A stretch of 64,000 nt of DNA from NCBI RefSeq assembly GCF_000182645.1, contig NZ_ACQA01000001.1, forward strand, positions 62,001 through 126,000. Reading direction: 5' to 3'. The stretch's first letter is position 1. Every line of letters starts with the position of its first letter. The stretch comes from Brucella intermedia LMG 3301 (GTDB lineage Bacteria; Pseudomonadota; Alphaproteobacteria; Rhizobiales; Rhizobiaceae). The position numbers were made by a program, and so were the translations under genes. The notes under the pieces were generated by a model, which was not told the origin of the DNA, ran no database searches, and saw only the letters and a list, made by a program, of their open reading frames with translations. Below, in pieces: positions 48,937 to 58,396 of this stretch.

Positions 48937-49554
48937 ATGCGGCTGGAAGCCGACAATCTGGCGGGCGAAAGGGGCGGCGAAACGATTTTCGCTGGCCTGT
49001 CTTTTGCGCTCGGTGACGGCGAGGCGCTGGTGGTGACCGGCCCGAACGGCTCCGGCAAGTCCACGCTTTTGCGAATCATCTGCGGCCTGCTCGCGCCGCA
49101 AGCGGGCAAGGTTGAGCTTCGCGAGGATGGCACAGTTTTGCCGGTGCGCGCCGCCTGCCACTATCTTGGCCACCAGAATGCGATGAAACCGGCGCTCAGC
49201 GTGCGCGAGAACCTGTCCTTCTGGCAGAAGTTCAACGGCTCCCCGCAATCTGAGATCGATGAGGCGCTGGAGGCGGTCGACCTGCCCGGCGTCGAGCATC
49301 TGCCGTTCGGCTATCTGTCGACGGGGCAGAAGCGCCGTGTTTCCATCGCCAAGCTGCTTGTCAGCCACCGTCCGCTCTGGATCGTCGACGAGCCGACCGC
49401 CGGTCTCGACAAGGCGTCGGAAGCCCGCTTTGCGGAAATCATGCGCGGGCATATGCGGGAGGGCGGCATGATCGTCGCCGCAACGCATATTCCCCTTGGT
49501 CTCGAAGGTGTCCGCACGCTCGACATGGCCGCCTGTTCGCTCGAGGCTGCCTGA
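48937..49554 (+). CDS. ccmA: Haem exporter ATPase CcmA
   Basis: 205 residues, the short CcmA form. Walker A GPNGSGKST, signature YLSTGQKRRVSIAKLL and Walker B LWIVDEPTAGLD. Drives the CcmABCD complex that releases holo-CcmE for cytochrome c maturation. The stop overlaps the ccmB start (TGATG). Confidence 0.94.
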   Translation: MRLEADNLAGERGGETIFAGLSFALGDGEALVVTGPNGSGKSTLLRIICGLLAPQAGKVELREDGTVLPVRAACHYLGHQNAMKPALSVRENLSFWQKFNGSPQSEIDEALEAVDLPGVEHLPFGYLSTGQKRRVSIAKLLVSHRPLWIVDEPTAGLDKASEARFAEIMRGHMREGGMIVAATHIPLGLEGVRTLDMAACSLEAA

Positions 49555-50219
49555 TGCTGGCGCTTTTCCTGAGAGACCTGCGCCTCAGTTTCCGCGCCGG
49601 TGGCGGCGCGCTGATTGGCATATTGTTCTTCCTCGCGGTCATCGCCGTCATGCCTTTCGGCGTCGGGCCCGACCTCAACCTTCTGGCGCGCATCGGCCCG
49701 GCCATGCTGTGGATCGGCGCGCTGCTGGCAACGCTTCTGGGCCTCGACCGGCTGTTTCAGGCCGACCGGGAGGACGGTTCGCTCGACCTGCTGCTGATTG
49801 GCGCGGACAGCCACATGCTACCCTTCACGGTTTTCGTGAAATGCGTGGCGCATTGGGTGGCAAGCGTACTGCCGCTGGTGATCGCATCGCCGATGCTGGG
49901 CCTGTTCATGAACATGGATGCATCGGCAATCGGCGCGACATCGCTGACGCTTCTGGTGGGCACTCCCGCCATCGCCTTCATCGGTGCGGTTGGCGCGGCC
50001 CTCGCCGTGGCGCTGCCGCGCGGCGGGCTGCTGGTGTCGGTGATCGTTCTGCCGCTCACCATTCCGGTGCTCATTTTCGGTGTATCAGCTTCGCACGGGG
50101 CGACGGTAGACAATGCGCCCTTTCTGGCGCCATTCCTCATTCTTGCTGCACTTACCCTGTTCTTTGCCGTCCTAGGGCCTCTGGCCGCGAGCGCGGCCCT
50201 GAAAAGTTCGGCGGATTGA
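49554..50219 (+). CDS. ccmB: Haem exporter permease CcmB
   Basis: 221 residues, six membrane helices, with LFLRDLRLSFRAGGGALIGI and the family segment ADREDGSLDLLLIG. Membrane part of CcmAB. A 43-bp palindrome follows its stop, before ccmC. Confidence 0.93.
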   Translation: MLALFLRDLRLSFRAGGGALIGILFFLAVIAVMPFGVGPDLNLLARIGPAMLWIGALLATLLGLDRLFQADREDGSLDLLLIGADSHMLPFTVFVKCVAHWVASVLPLVIASPMLGLFMNMDASAIGATSLTLLVGTPAIAFIGAVGAALAVALPRGGLLVSVIVLPLTIPVLIFGVSASHGATVDNAPFLAPFLILAALTLFFAVLGPLAASAALKSSAD

Positions 50220-50220
50220 A

Positions 50221-50263
50221 CATGATCCCGAAAAGTGGGCGCCCGTTTTCGGAAACGATCATG
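50221..50263 (+). repeat. REP palindrome inside the ccm operon
   Basis: Starts CATGATCCCGAAAAGTGG and ends CGTTTTCGG..GATCATG; outer arms CATGATC / GATCATG are perfect. Lies between ccmB and ccmC, where it could modulate mRNA stability. Confidence 0.75.
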
Positions 50264-50330
50264 TTCGACCGATTGACGCAGTTGATTTCGGTCAATTGAA
50301 CGGCATGGGGGCGGAAGGTAAACATAGGCC

Positions 50331-51164
50331 ATGGAAAAAGACATGACCAAAGACGCCGTTAAAACCACGAGCTGGCTCGATCTGGCCAATCCCACGCGGT
50401 TCCTTGCCTTTGCAGGCAAGGTATTGCCATGGCTGGCCGGGCTGTCGGCGCTGCTTCTGGCGGCTGGCCTCTACATGGTCTTCTTCCTGTCGCCTGAGGA
50501 TTACCAGCAGGGCATGACGGTCCGCATCATGTATATCCATGTGCCTTTCGCATGGCTTTCCATGATGTGCTACTCGATCATGGCGGTCTCGGCGCTGGGC
50601 ACGCTGGTCTGGCGGCATCCGCTGGCCGATGTATCGATCCGCGCCGCCGCGCCGCTCGGCGCCGTCTTCACCGCGCTTGCGCTTGCCACCGGCTCGCTCT
50701 GGGGCAAGCCGATGTGGGGCACATGGTGGGTGTGGGATGCGCGGCTGACTTCGGTCTTCGTGCTGTTCCTGATGTATCTTGGCATCATCGCGCTGTCGCG
50801 CGCCATGGACGATCCGGCGAAGAGCGCCAAGCCGGTGGCCGTGCTCACGCTGGTCGGCTTCATCAACATCCCGATCATCAAATTCTCGGTCGACTGGTGG
50901 AACACGCTGCACCAGCCAGCCTCGGTGTTCCGCATGGACGGCCCGACCATCGACGCATCCATGTTGCGCCCGCTTTTCGTGATGGCGATCGGCTTTTCGC
51001 TTCTGTTTTTCACGCTGCACATGATGGCCATGCGCAATGAAATCTGGCGCCGCCGTGTCGCGTCGATGAAGAAGCTTGCCGCACGCAATGCCGACCGAGG
51101 GGCCGACCGAGGGGCCAACCGGGGAACCGACCGCAACCGCAAGGCACAGGAGGACGCGGTATGA
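50331..51164 (+). CDS. ccmC: Haem-handling protein CcmC
   Basis: 277 residues, somewhat longer than usual. Six helices; the tryptophan-rich haem motif is WGKPMWGTWWVWDARLTS, with His ligands around YIHVPFAWLS. The extra C-terminus is ADRG-ADRG-ANRG-TDRN, coded by 12-bp tandem repeats at about 51093-51135. Stop overlaps the ccmD start. Confidence 0.94.
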   Translation: MEKDMTKDAVKTTSWLDLANPTRFLAFAGKVLPWLAGLSALLLAAGLYMVFFLSPEDYQQGMTVRIMYIHVPFAWLSMMCYSIMAVSALGTLVWRHPLADVSIRAAAPLGAVFTALALATGSLWGKPMWGTWWVWDARLTSVFVLFLMYLGIIALSRAMDDPAKSAKPVAVLTLVGFINIPIIKFSVDWWNTLHQPASVFRMDGPTIDASMLRPLFVMAIGFSLLFFTLHMMAMRNEIWRRRVASMKKLAARNADRGADRGANRGTDRNRKAQEDAV

Positions 51165-51331
51165 ATCACCTCGGCTTTGTTCTCGCCTCATATGGCATCA
51201 CGGTCGCGGCACTTGTCGTCACCATCGGCTGGATATTGATCGACCAGCGTATCCAGAAAAACGAGTTGAAGCGGCTGGAAGTGCAGGGCGTGCGCCGCCG
51301 TTCCGCGAAAGTCCCCGGTAAGGCACAATGA
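51161..51331 (+). CDS. ccmD: CcmD
   Basis: 56 residues, missed by a longer spurious frame. AGGAGGACGCGGT precedes the ATG, which overlaps the ccmC stop (ATGA). One membrane helix (ASYGITVAALVVTIGWILI) with the charged C-terminal tail QKNELKRLEVQG, as expected for the small subunit that holds CcmE to CcmABC. Its TGA overlaps the next ATG. Confidence 0.88.
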   Translation: MNHLGFVLASYGITVAALVVTIGWILIDQRIQKNELKRLEVQGVRRRSAKVPGKAQ

Positions 51332-51936
51332 CCGAAACGACCGAAAAGCCCGCCGCGCCGAAAAAGCGCTCCACCTGGGTTGCCCTGCTGCCGCTGGCGA
51401 TTTTCGTCGCTCTGGCGGCGGTGTTCGCGGTCCAGCTTCTGTCGGGCAAGGACAATACGACGATACCTTCGGCGCTCATCGGCAAACAGGCCCCGCAGAC
51501 GAACCTGCCGCCCGTCGAAGGTCTGGTGCGCGATGGCGCGCCTGTTCCGGGCCTCGACAGCGAAGATTTCAAAACGGGTCCGGGCGGCAAGCTGACGCTG
51601 GTGAATGTCTGGGGATCGTGGTGCGTTCCCTGCCGTCAGGAACACCCCTTGTTGATGGAAATCGCCAAGGACGAGCGCATCCGCGTGGTTGGCCTCAATT
51701 ACAAGGACCAGCCGGAAAATGCGCGCCGTTTCCTCGGCGATCTCGGCAATCCGTTTGCCGCCGTCGGCGCCGACCGCGCCGGACGCTCAGCCATCGAATG
51801 GGGCGTCTACGGCGTGCCGGAAACCTTCCTCGTCGATGAGACAGGTAAGATCGTCTACAAGCATGTCGGGCCGTTTACGCCGGAGTCGGTGAAGAACGAT
51901 CTGATGCCCGCTGTGGAGAAGACGCTTCGGAAATAA
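51328..51936 (+). CDS. ccmG: Thiol:disulfide interchange protein CcmG/DsbE
   Basis: 202 residues. N-terminal membrane anchor (WVALLPLAIFVALAAVFAV), then a thioredoxin fold with WGSWCVPCRQEH and VYGVPETFLVD. It keeps apocytochrome haem-binding thiols reduced. Last gene of ccmABCDG; ccmE, F and H must lie elsewhere. Confidence 0.94.
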   Translation: MTETTEKPAAPKKRSTWVALLPLAIFVALAAVFAVQLLSGKDNTTIPSALIGKQAPQTNLPPVEGLVRDGAPVPGLDSEDFKTGPGGKLTLVNVWGSWCVPCRQEHPLLMEIAKDERIRVVGLNYKDQPENARRFLGDLGNPFAAVGADRAGRSAIEWGVYGVPETFLVDETGKIVYKHVGPFTPESVKNDLMPAVEKTLRK

Positions 51937-51997
51937 AGCCGCCTCTAAAATGTGATGACTTTTGGGCGGAATACGGATGTTGATACGCCGCTATTTT

Positions 51998-52142
51998 CCC
52001 TCATCCTGAGGAGCTATTGAAAACAGCGCATCACCCTGAGCTTGTCGAAGGATCGAAGGGTTGAGGGAAAATGCACAGCGCGTCACCCTCGTCCTTCGAG
52101 ACGGTTCCCTTCGCAGGCTCAGGGCCCTCCTCAGGATGAGGG
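51998..52142. repeat. Large intergenic palindrome between ccmG and ilvD
   Basis: Perfect 16-bp ends CCCTCATCCTGAGGAG / CTCCTCAGGATGAGGG about 113 bp apart, with inner pieces such as CTTGTCGAAGGATCG and GTCCTTCGAGACGG. The sequence type is common between genes in Rhizobiales. No gene in this 284-bp gap. Confidence 0.75.
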
Positions 52143-52178
52143 TAGACGCAACAGGTTCACGACGACGCAAAAATGAAA

Positions 52179-52200
52179 AAGCCCCGCATGTGCGGGGCTT
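52179..52200 (-). terminator. Terminator after ilvD
   Basis: Stem AAGCCCCGCA / TGCGGGGCTT with flanking A and T runs, just past the ilvD stop on the minus strand. Confidence 0.85.
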
Positions 52201-52220
52201 TTGCTTTTCTTCATTATCAA

Positions 52221-54062
52221 TCAATCCGGCAGTTTCCTCACCGCGCCCTTGGCGGCACTGGTTGCCATGGCGGCGTAAGCCTTCAGCGCGGTCGAGACCT
52301 TGCGCTTGCGTTCCTCTGCTGGCTTCCAGCCTGCTGCATCCTGCTCGGCGCGGCGCTGGCTAAGCGTCGCATCGTCCACAGCCAGATGAATCTTGCGGTT
52401 TGGAATGTCGATATCGATGATATCGCCTTCGCGCACCAGGCCGATCGTGCCGCCTTCGGCTGCTTCCGGCGAGACGTGACCGATCGAGAGACCCGAAGAG
52501 CCGCCCGAGAAGCGTCCGTCGGTGATCAGCGCGCATGCCTTGCCGAGGCCCTTCGACTTCAGATAGCTGGTCGGGTAGAGCATTTCCTGCATGCCGGGGC
52601 CGCCGCGCGGGCCTTCATACCGGATCAGCACAATGTCGCCCGGCTTGATCTTGCCGTTCAGAATGCCGAGCACTGCGGAATCCTGGCTTTCAAAGATGCG
52701 GGCAGGGCCGGAGAATTTCAGGATGGAATCATCCACGCCCGCAGTCTTCACGATGCAGCCGTCTTCGGCCAGATTGCCGTAAAGCACGGCCAGACCGCCA
52801 TCCTGACTGAAAGCATGTTCCTTGGAGCGGATGACGCCCTTTTCGCGGTCTGTATCGACGCTGTCGAAACGGCGCTCCTGAGAGAAGGCAACCTGCGTCG
52901 GCACGCCGCCGGGTGCAGCCGAATAGAACTTGTGCACCATTTCGCTGTTGGTGCGGGTCACGTCCCAATGATCGAGCGCCTTGCCGACCGTTTCGCTGTG
53001 CACGGTCGGCAGATCGGTATTGATCAGGCCTGCCTTGTCCAGTTGGCCGAGAATGCCCATGATGCCGCCTGCGCGGTGCACATCTTCCATGTGAACCGTG
53101 TTGTTGGCTGGCGCGACCTTGCAGAGCACCGGCACGCGGCGCGACAGGCGGTCGATATCGGCCATGGTGAAATCGATTTCGGCTTCCTGCGCGGCGGCAA
53201 GCAGATGCAGGACCGTATTGGTCGAGCCGCCCATGGCGATGTCGAGCGTCATGGCGTTTTCAAAGGCCGGGAAGCTCGCAATCGAGCGTGGCAGCACGCT
53301 TTCGTCGTCCTGTTCGTAATAACGGCGGGCGAGGTCGACAATGAGATGACCGGCTTCCACGAAGAGGCGCTTGCGGTCGGCATGCGTTGCGAGCGTCGAG
53401 CCGTTGCCCGGCAGCGACAGGCCGAGCGCTTCGGTGAGGCAGTTCATCGAGTTCGCGGTGAACATGCCCGAGCACGAACCGCAGGTCGGGCAGGCGGAAC
53501 GTTCAATCGTCTTGACCTGCTCGTCGGTGTAATGATCGTCGGCAGCGGCAACCATCGCATCCACGAGGTCGAGCTTCTTGACCTGATCGTCCCAGACGAC
53601 CTTGCCTGCTTCCATCGGTCCGCCGGAAACGAACACAACCGGGATATTGAGGCGAAGGGCTGCCATCAGCATGCCGGGGGTGATCTTGTCGCAGTTGGAA
53701 ATGCAGACCATCGCATCGGCGCAGTGCGCATTGACCATATATTCGACGGAGTCGGCGATGAGTTCGCGCGAGGGCAGCGAATAGAGCATGCCGTCATGGC
53801 CCATGGCGATGCCGTCATCCACCGCGATGGTGTTGAATTCCTTGGCGACGCCGCCAGCGCTTTCGATTTCACGCGCGACGAGCTGGCCGAGATCCTTCAG
53901 GTGCACGTGGCCGGGCACGAACTGGGTGAACGAGTTCACCACGGCAATAATCGGCTTGCCGAAATCCTCATCCTTCATGCCGGTGGCGCGCCATAGGCCG
54001 CGCGCGCCGGCCATGTTGCGACCGTGGGTGGTTGTACGCGAACGATAAGGAGGCATTTTCAA
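52221..54062 (-). CDS. ilvD: Dihydroxy-acid dehydratase
   Basis: 613 residues. Makes the 2-oxo acids of valine and isoleucine synthesis. Cluster cysteines appear in [14 protein letters not shown] and [18 protein letters not shown]; the IlvD/Edd signature [19 protein letters not shown] is present. The 354-bp upstream gap (54063-54416) has repeat fragments but no leader peptide I can support. Confidence 0.96.
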   Translation of the reverse strand: MKMPPYRSRTTTHGRNMAGARGLWRATGMKDEDFGKPIIAVVNSFTQFVPGHVHLKDLGQLVAREIESAGGVAKEFNTIAVDDGIAMGHDGMLYSLPSRELIADSVEYMVNAHCADAMVCISNCDKITPGMLMAALRLNIPVVFVSGGPMEAGKVVWDDQVKKLDLVDAMVAAADDHYTDEQVKTIERSACPTCGSCSGMFTANSMNCLTEALGLSLPGNGSTLATHADRKRLFVEAGHLIVDLARRYYEQDDESVLPRSIASFPAFENAMTLDIAMGGSTNTVLHLLAAAQEAEIDFTMADIDRLSRRVPVLCKVAPANNTVHMEDVHRAGGIMGILGQLDKAGLINTDLPTVHSETVGKALDHWDVTRTNSEMVHKFYSAAPGGVPTQVAFSQERRFDSVDTDREKGVIRSKEHAFSQDGGLAVLYGNLAEDGCIVKTAGVDDSILKFSGPARIFESQDSAVLGILNGKIKPGDIVLIRYEGPRGGPGMQEMLYPTSYLKSKGLGKACALITDGRFSGGSSGLSIGHVSPEAAEGGTIGLVREGDIIDIDIPNRKIHLAVDDATLSQRRAEQDAAGWKPAEERKRKVSTALKAYAAMATSAAKGAVRKLPD

Positions 54063-54311
54063 ACCTTTTAGGAACTATTCCAATGTGTAACGTCGATATG
54101 ACAGAACCGCTCCCGCCGAGCAAAGCGCAAATTGCCCCATATCGCCCATTTTGCCCCGGTGTACGGGGAGCAGCGGGACCGTTTGCGGGCTTGCGGACAA
54201 CGGAAAGGGTTCCAGCGTGCGACAGCTTTCGCAGGCACAGACAAGCCAATCTAGCACGTTATTGTTATAAGGCAAAAGATTTTGCGCGCAAAACGTAAGG
54301 AAGTTGCTTTA

Positions 54312-54410
54312 AGGCATTTCCAGCGAAAGTGCGAAGCGGTTGCGCAGGATAAAGCCTGCAGTCAGGAAGTAGAGCATTTCCAATGGTTCAATTCAAACTG
54401 GAAATGCGCT
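54312..54410. repeat. Bru-RS-derived fragments
   Basis: GGCATTTCCAGCGAAAGTGCG (54312-) followed by TAGAGCATTTCC ... GGAAATGCGC (54370-54410). The second is a hairpin, GCATTTCCA / TGGAAATGC. Both resemble the left end of the repeat at 21037. Confidence 0.6.
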
Positions 54411-54416
54411 GGCGCG

Positions 54417-54863
54417 TCAGCGCAAGGCTTCGGCCATGGCCTTGTCCAGCAGGGCATTCGCGGTTTTCATGCGCTGTTCGGCGGCAGGGCGAAATTCTTC
54501 CGGCAGGCGGTCGGGGTGGTTCCTCGCGGCAAAGCTGCGGCGGCGGCGCTGCAGTTCGGCGTGCTTCAGGCCCGGTTGAAGGTCAAGCTCGCGGCGAATG
54601 GCGTCCGCCGACTGGCTTTGCATGCGCGCGGCAATCTCCTGCCGTTCGTGCTCCGGATCGGGCGCCGCTTCCGGCGGGCTTCCAATGTCGAACAGGCTTT
54701 CCAGATCGTCCGGCTGGCGAGGGGAGGCCGGCAGGTCGGACAGGCTGGCGGAAAAAACGGCGGAGGCAAATCCGAATTGCGGGCCGCGAATGTCCTCCGC
54801 AGGGCCTTGATCAGCCTCTACTTCCTTCAGCACGGTTGCGAAATCGGGAAATGTCGGCTGCAT
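54417..54863 (-). CDS. J-domain-like protein
   Basis: 148 residues. The C-terminal half (about 85-145) resembles a short J domain: RRELDLQPGLKHAELQRRRR, then NHPDRLP with the HPD tripeptide, then RMKTANALLDKA. The N-terminal half is acidic and disordered-looking. Likely recruits an Hsp70, partner unknown. Ten bp upstream of it on the same strand ends the receiver gene. Confidence 0.68.
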   Translation of the reverse strand: MQPTFPDFATVLKEVEADQGPAEDIRGPQFGFASAVFSASLSDLPASPRQPDDLESLFDIGSPPEAAPDPEHERQEIAARMQSQSADAIRRELDLQPGLKHAELQRRRRSFAARNHPDRLPEEFRPAAEQRMKTANALLDKAMAEALR

Positions 54864-54872
54864 CCTGCCTCG

Positions 54873-55247
54873 TCAGGCCATGTGAGAGGCAAGAGCGGAG
54901 GCGAGCGTGCGTGTCAGCACGGATGGCGGGATGGGCTTCTGGAAAACCGGCACTTCCGGATAGCGGTCCGCCAGGCGCGCGGGCAGCCCGCCGCCGGTAT
55001 GGATGACCACGAAGACATCGCGGCTTTTCAGCCGGTCGAGCACGGCTTCCACATCGCCATCGGCGAGATTCACGTCCAGAATGGCAGCGTCGATTTCATT
55101 GCGGTTGATGATATCTATCGCCTGCCGCACGGTGCCGACCGGGCCGAGAACGGTTCCGTTCGCGTCCTCGACAGTCGCGGCAACGTCAAGGGCGACGAAA
55201 ACCTCGTCTTCCACCACCAGCACCCGCCGATGTCCAAGATCGTTCAT
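54873..55247 (-). CDS. Single-domain response regulator (receiver only)
   Basis: 124 residues from the ATG of MNDLGHRRVL. Acidic pair VVEDE, phospho-acceptor Asp in AAILDVNLADG, and the Lys in VFQKPI. No output domain, so it acts by protein contacts or in a phosphorelay. No histidine kinase is adjacent. Same strand as the J-like gene. Confidence 0.87.
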   Translation of the reverse strand: MNDLGHRRVLVVEDEVFVALDVAATVEDANGTVLGPVGTVRQAIDIINRNEIDAAILDVNLADGDVEAVLDRLKSRDVFVVIHTGGGLPARLADRYPEVPVFQKPIPPSVLTRTLASALASHMA

Positions 55248-55411
55248 CACTTGTCTCGCTGCCTCCCTTTTCGAGGTAAGCCCATCACGCAACAAATGCG
55301 CGAGCGCAAGCAGAGGTTCCTTTCGCCGGCATGATAATTCGTTAATGGTGAATCAAACCTTTACCGGTTTCCCCGGCTGCCTCTGCCGCCCGCTGGCAGC
55401 TTTCAGGAGCG

Positions 55412-55648
55412 TCAGAAGGCGGTGAAGGTCAGTGTCGTCAGCGAGCGCACGATATTGGGAATGTCGAGAACATTGCTGGCGATGAACTTGCCGATATCCT
55501 GATCCTCGGCAATGTAGATCTTGGCCAGAAGGTCGAATTCGCCGCTGGTGGAATAAAGCTCGGAGACGATTTCGCGCTGAAAGAGCGTATCGGCAACTTC
55601 GTAGGTCTTGCCGGGGGTGCACTGCAGTTGCAGGAAAACGGGCTTCAT
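55412..55648 (-). CDS. Stand-alone Lrp/AsnC ligand-binding (RAM) domain
   Basis: 78 residues, only the RAM/ACT-like part: FLQLQCTPGKTYEVADTL, YSTSGEFDLLAKIYIAED, IPNIVRSLTTLTFTAF. No DNA-binding helix-turn-helix, so it may sense amino acids or modify full Lrp proteins by mixed oligomers. Upstream gap 55649-55862 shows nothing else. Confidence 0.87.
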   Translation of the reverse strand: MKPVFLQLQCTPGKTYEVADTLFQREIVSELYSTSGEFDLLAKIYIAEDQDIGKFIASNVLDIPNIVRSLTTLTFTAF

Positions 55649-55862
55649 GTCTCTACCTTTCGCGACGGGACTGCGTGAAGCGCATGATAGCGCATATGGC
55701 AGCACTGTTTGCAGGTTACAAACACGGACGGCCCGATGAAATCAAGAGCGAAAGCACGGCGGGGCAAGACGTCCGGGCTGGCGGCTCAATGCATGTCGGT
55801 TCACAAAACGTGTTAATTTACTGAATTGTAATTTTGATGAGAGGACGCAATAAGGATTCTTA

Positions 55863-57041
55863 TTGAAACTGCAAATTGCACATCCGGTTTATATGAAGTT
55901 CGTACTCCCCGCCGTCCTTCTATTATTCTCACTCGCTTTTTTCACGGCCTGGCTGTCGGATCGCGGGCGTCGTTTTCTTGTGTCCTGCGGGGCGTGTTTC
56001 CTGTTGATCGGCCTTGCCATGCTGGTGCAGCTTGGCAATTTTCCCGCCGACGACCGGTTGAACACGGTGCTTTCGGCCGCATTCTATGTGGGCGGCACGC
56101 TGGTCGGCGGCTATGGCATTTTGCAGCGCAGCGGGCTGCGCCTGACCTCCGCCTTCTACATATTGAGCTTCGCGCTCATTGTCGGCGGCGTCTGGTATTT
56201 CTGCTATGTCGAGTCCAATCTTCTGGCACGGGTCTATGTGCTCAATCTCGGCATGGCGACGCTGATTCTTTCTTTTGCCTGGCGGGCGCGGCGCCTGTTC
56301 AAGGGGCCCCTGGTGGACAAGCTTCTGCTGGTCATGCTCGTTCTGGTGGCGCTGCAACTGGTGCCGCGCACGCTCCTGACCGCCCGTTCCCTGCTCGGCG
56401 AAGTCGACGGTGAGAATTTCGCGGCGACGGTCTTCTGGCAATGGACGGTGTTTTCCACGGCCATCGCCGCGGTTCTCACCGGCTTCGCCTTGCTGGCGGC
56501 GGCTGGGCATGACCGTATCGGCGAGCTTTCCCATGAACGTGACAGCGACCCGCTGACGGGCCTTCTCAACCGGCGCGGGCTGGAAATGCGCTACAACGCC
56601 CTTTCGCATACGAAAAGGGGCGCATCGGGCTGGGTTGCCGTCTGCGATATCGACTATTTCAAGGCTCTGAACGACGACTACGGCCATGCGGCCGGCGACG
56701 CCGTGCTGCAGGAATTTGCCGGAATCCTGCGCAAGCTCCTCGGCGAGCGGTCATTGATTGCCCGCACGGGCGGCGAGGAATTCGTTATCTGCCTTCATGA
56801 TATGCAGGCCGATAACGTCCTGGAACTCATGGAGGGCGTGCGCCGGAACATCGAAACCCATCGTTTCCAGCGCCTGTCGGATGAAACCAGCGTCACATGC
56901 AGTATCGGCTGCGTCCGCCTTCAGGAGCAGGGCGACCTGTGGCAGGCGGTCGACAAGGCCGACAAGGTCCTCTATGCCGCCAAGAAGGACGGTCGCAACC
57001 GCACCTATGTGGAAGCGGCGGGGCTGAGCCGCGCACCATAA
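55863..57041 (+). CDS. Membrane-bound GGDEF diguanylate cyclase
   Basis: 392 residues from a TTG with AAGGA six bases upstream (an ATG ten codons in is an alternative). Six or seven N-terminal membrane helices to about residue 215, then a GGDEF domain: DPLTGLLNRRGLEMRY, VCDIDYFKALNDDYGHAAGD, ARTGGEEFVICL. The active-site GGEEF is intact; the inhibitory RxxD just before it is not visible. Likely makes c-di-GMP. Confidence 0.9.
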   Translation: MKLQIAHPVYMKFVLPAVLLLFSLAFFTAWLSDRGRRFLVSCGACFLLIGLAMLVQLGNFPADDRLNTVLSAAFYVGGTLVGGYGILQRSGLRLTSAFYILSFALIVGGVWYFCYVESNLLARVYVLNLGMATLILSFAWRARRLFKGPLVDKLLLVMLVLVALQLVPRTLLTARSLLGEVDGENFAATVFWQWTVFSTAIAAVLTGFALLAAAGHDRIGELSHERDSDPLTGLLNRRGLEMRYNALSHTKRGASGWVAVCDIDYFKALNDDYGHAAGDAVLQEFAGILRKLLGERSLIARTGGEEFVICLHDMQADNVLELMEGVRRNIETHRFQRLSDETSVTCSIGCVRLQEQGDLWQAVDKADKVLYAAKKDGRNRTYVEAAGLSRAP

Positions 57042-57049
57042 CCCGCATT

Positions 57050-57088
57050 GGAGCATTTCCAGCAAAAGTGCGATGCGGTTTCGCGCAG
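57050..57088 (+). repeat. Bru-RS left-end fragment
   Basis: GGAGCATTTCCAGCAAAAGTG then GCGGTTTCGCGC, matching the first 40 bp of the complete repeat at 21037. The remainder of the element is absent. Confidence 0.6.
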
Positions 57089-57201
57089 GTCGGCTTTGCT
57101 GTTGGTCACCGGTAACTTTCCGGTGATAATCCAGACAGGGCAGCAAATCATGCTTATTATTGTGACCAACAATATTCGCGCGAGGAGTTCCCGAAAGTCC
57201 G

Positions 57202-57615
57202 ATGAAATGCATGTCCCTTGTGTTGCCTGCGTCCGCCCTTGCCGGTTTCCTTTCCTTCGGCCTGGCGGTTTTCCCGTCCTTCGCCATGAATGCTTCCGAA
57301 AAGGCCCAGCTTGAAAAGCTCGACCCGGCGACCCGCCTCGAGCAGCGTTGCGACGTGGAAGCCATGGAGCGCATCACGCGGGAACAAGGCAAGTTTTCCG
57401 TCGACAAGGTTCTGGCCTATGCCTTTTCCGATCCTGTGACCAAGAAAAATTCCATCAAGGCCGATGGCGCGGCCTTCCGCAGCCGCGAGCACTGGTACAG
57501 GCTGTCCTTCGTCTGCAAGACGGATCAGGACCACATCAATATCGTGTCTTTCCGCTACGACATCGGCGATGAAGTGCCGCAGGATCAGTGGGACCGGCAT
57601 TACCTCGTCCCATAG
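57202..57615 (+). CDS. DUF930 secreted protein
   Basis: 137 residues. Signal peptide to about SFAMNA (residue 29). Mature part: LEKLDPATRLEQRCDVEAMERI and YRLSFVCKTDQDHINIVSF, with a conserved cysteine pair, as in the Rhizobiales DUF930 family. Function unknown. Convergent with the MliC-like gene 9 bp away. Confidence 0.82.
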   Translation: MKCMSLVLPASALAGFLSFGLAVFPSFAMNASEKAQLEKLDPATRLEQRCDVEAMERITREQGKFSVDKVLAYAFSDPVTKKNSIKADGAAFRSREHWYRLSFVCKTDQDHINIVSFRYDIGDEVPQDQWDRHYLVP

Positions 57616-57624
57616 CGGGAGTTC

Positions 57625-58011
57625 CTATTCTTCCGCATCGTCCGAGCGGCAGGCCGAAAGCAGCGTCACCTCCTTGGCGGTGTGATCGGCTTCCAGATGG
57701 CTCAGCACGGCCTGACCGTCATTGTCGCTCCAGCGATAGCTGTCCTGCTCGTCGAGAGCGACATATTTCTTCAGGCTTTCATGCCATTGCATCGCGATCA
57801 TCTTGCCCTCGGCGTCGAGGACCGCAAATCCGGGCGCGCTGCCCTTGCGGATATAGGTGACCGGCACGACGACCCCGCGCTCGCAGATGTAATCGACCCG
57901 CTCGATCGGATTCGCCTCCTCGGCCTTCAGGGAAAGAGACGACGCCAGCAGCAGTGCCGGGCCTGCGGCAATCACGAAAAGCGTGCCGATAGAGCGTTTG
58001 CCAAATGCCAT
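57625..58011 (-). CDS. MliC-like lysozyme-inhibitor family protein
   Basis: 128 residues from the ATG with GAGGA nine bases upstream. Signal peptide to about LSLKAEE. Mature core VDYICERGVVVPVTYI follows the family YxCxxG...VxY pattern, with a second cysteine in LLSACRSDD. Periplasmic; protects against c-type lysozyme in relatives. No lipobox seen, so likely the soluble form. Confidence 0.78.
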   Translation of the reverse strand: MAFGKRSIGTLFVIAAGPALLLASSLSLKAEEANPIERVDYICERGVVVPVTYIRKGSAPGFAVLDAEGKMIAMQWHESLKKYVALDEQDSYRWSDNDGQAVLSHLEADHTAKEVTLLSACRSDDAEE

Positions 58012-58396
58012 GGTGAAAAATCCTCTGGTCAGCCAATCCATCCGGGAAGAATAACTCTTCGTCTGTACGGTTCAAGAGCGATCCGGCCGCCGAAGGGCCT
58101 GCAAATGAAAGCGAAAAAATATTCGCTGCCTGTCGAGATTTCGTGCAACCGAAACGGGTTTCGTCCGTTGTTAGCCTGCCGGTCGCGAGACTGGCCGAGG
58201 CCCGGATGAATACTTGCCCCCCGCAACCCCAGTCCGGGCCTCACCCTTTCGGGGCAGGGCGCATCCTGAACAGCGGCTTCTCACAACAAACAGATCGTTA
58301 TTTCCAAAATTCTTGGGGTTGTTTTCAAGCAACTTGTTCACGTATATCACAAATCCGCCGATTGATGAAATATTATATTGAACGCGGTGATTTTCC
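58012..58396. other. Intergenic region without a gene
   Basis: Divergent gap of 385 bp between the MliC-like and DUF218 genes. The AT-rich right part (58300-58390) could hold the DUF218 promoter. I see no repeat family member, RNA or operator I can support. Confidence 0.4.

Noticed and set aside
54063..54311. Attenuator leader peptide before ilvD
   Set aside because: Looked for a short frame rich in Val/Ile/Leu followed by competing stems; none was convincing.
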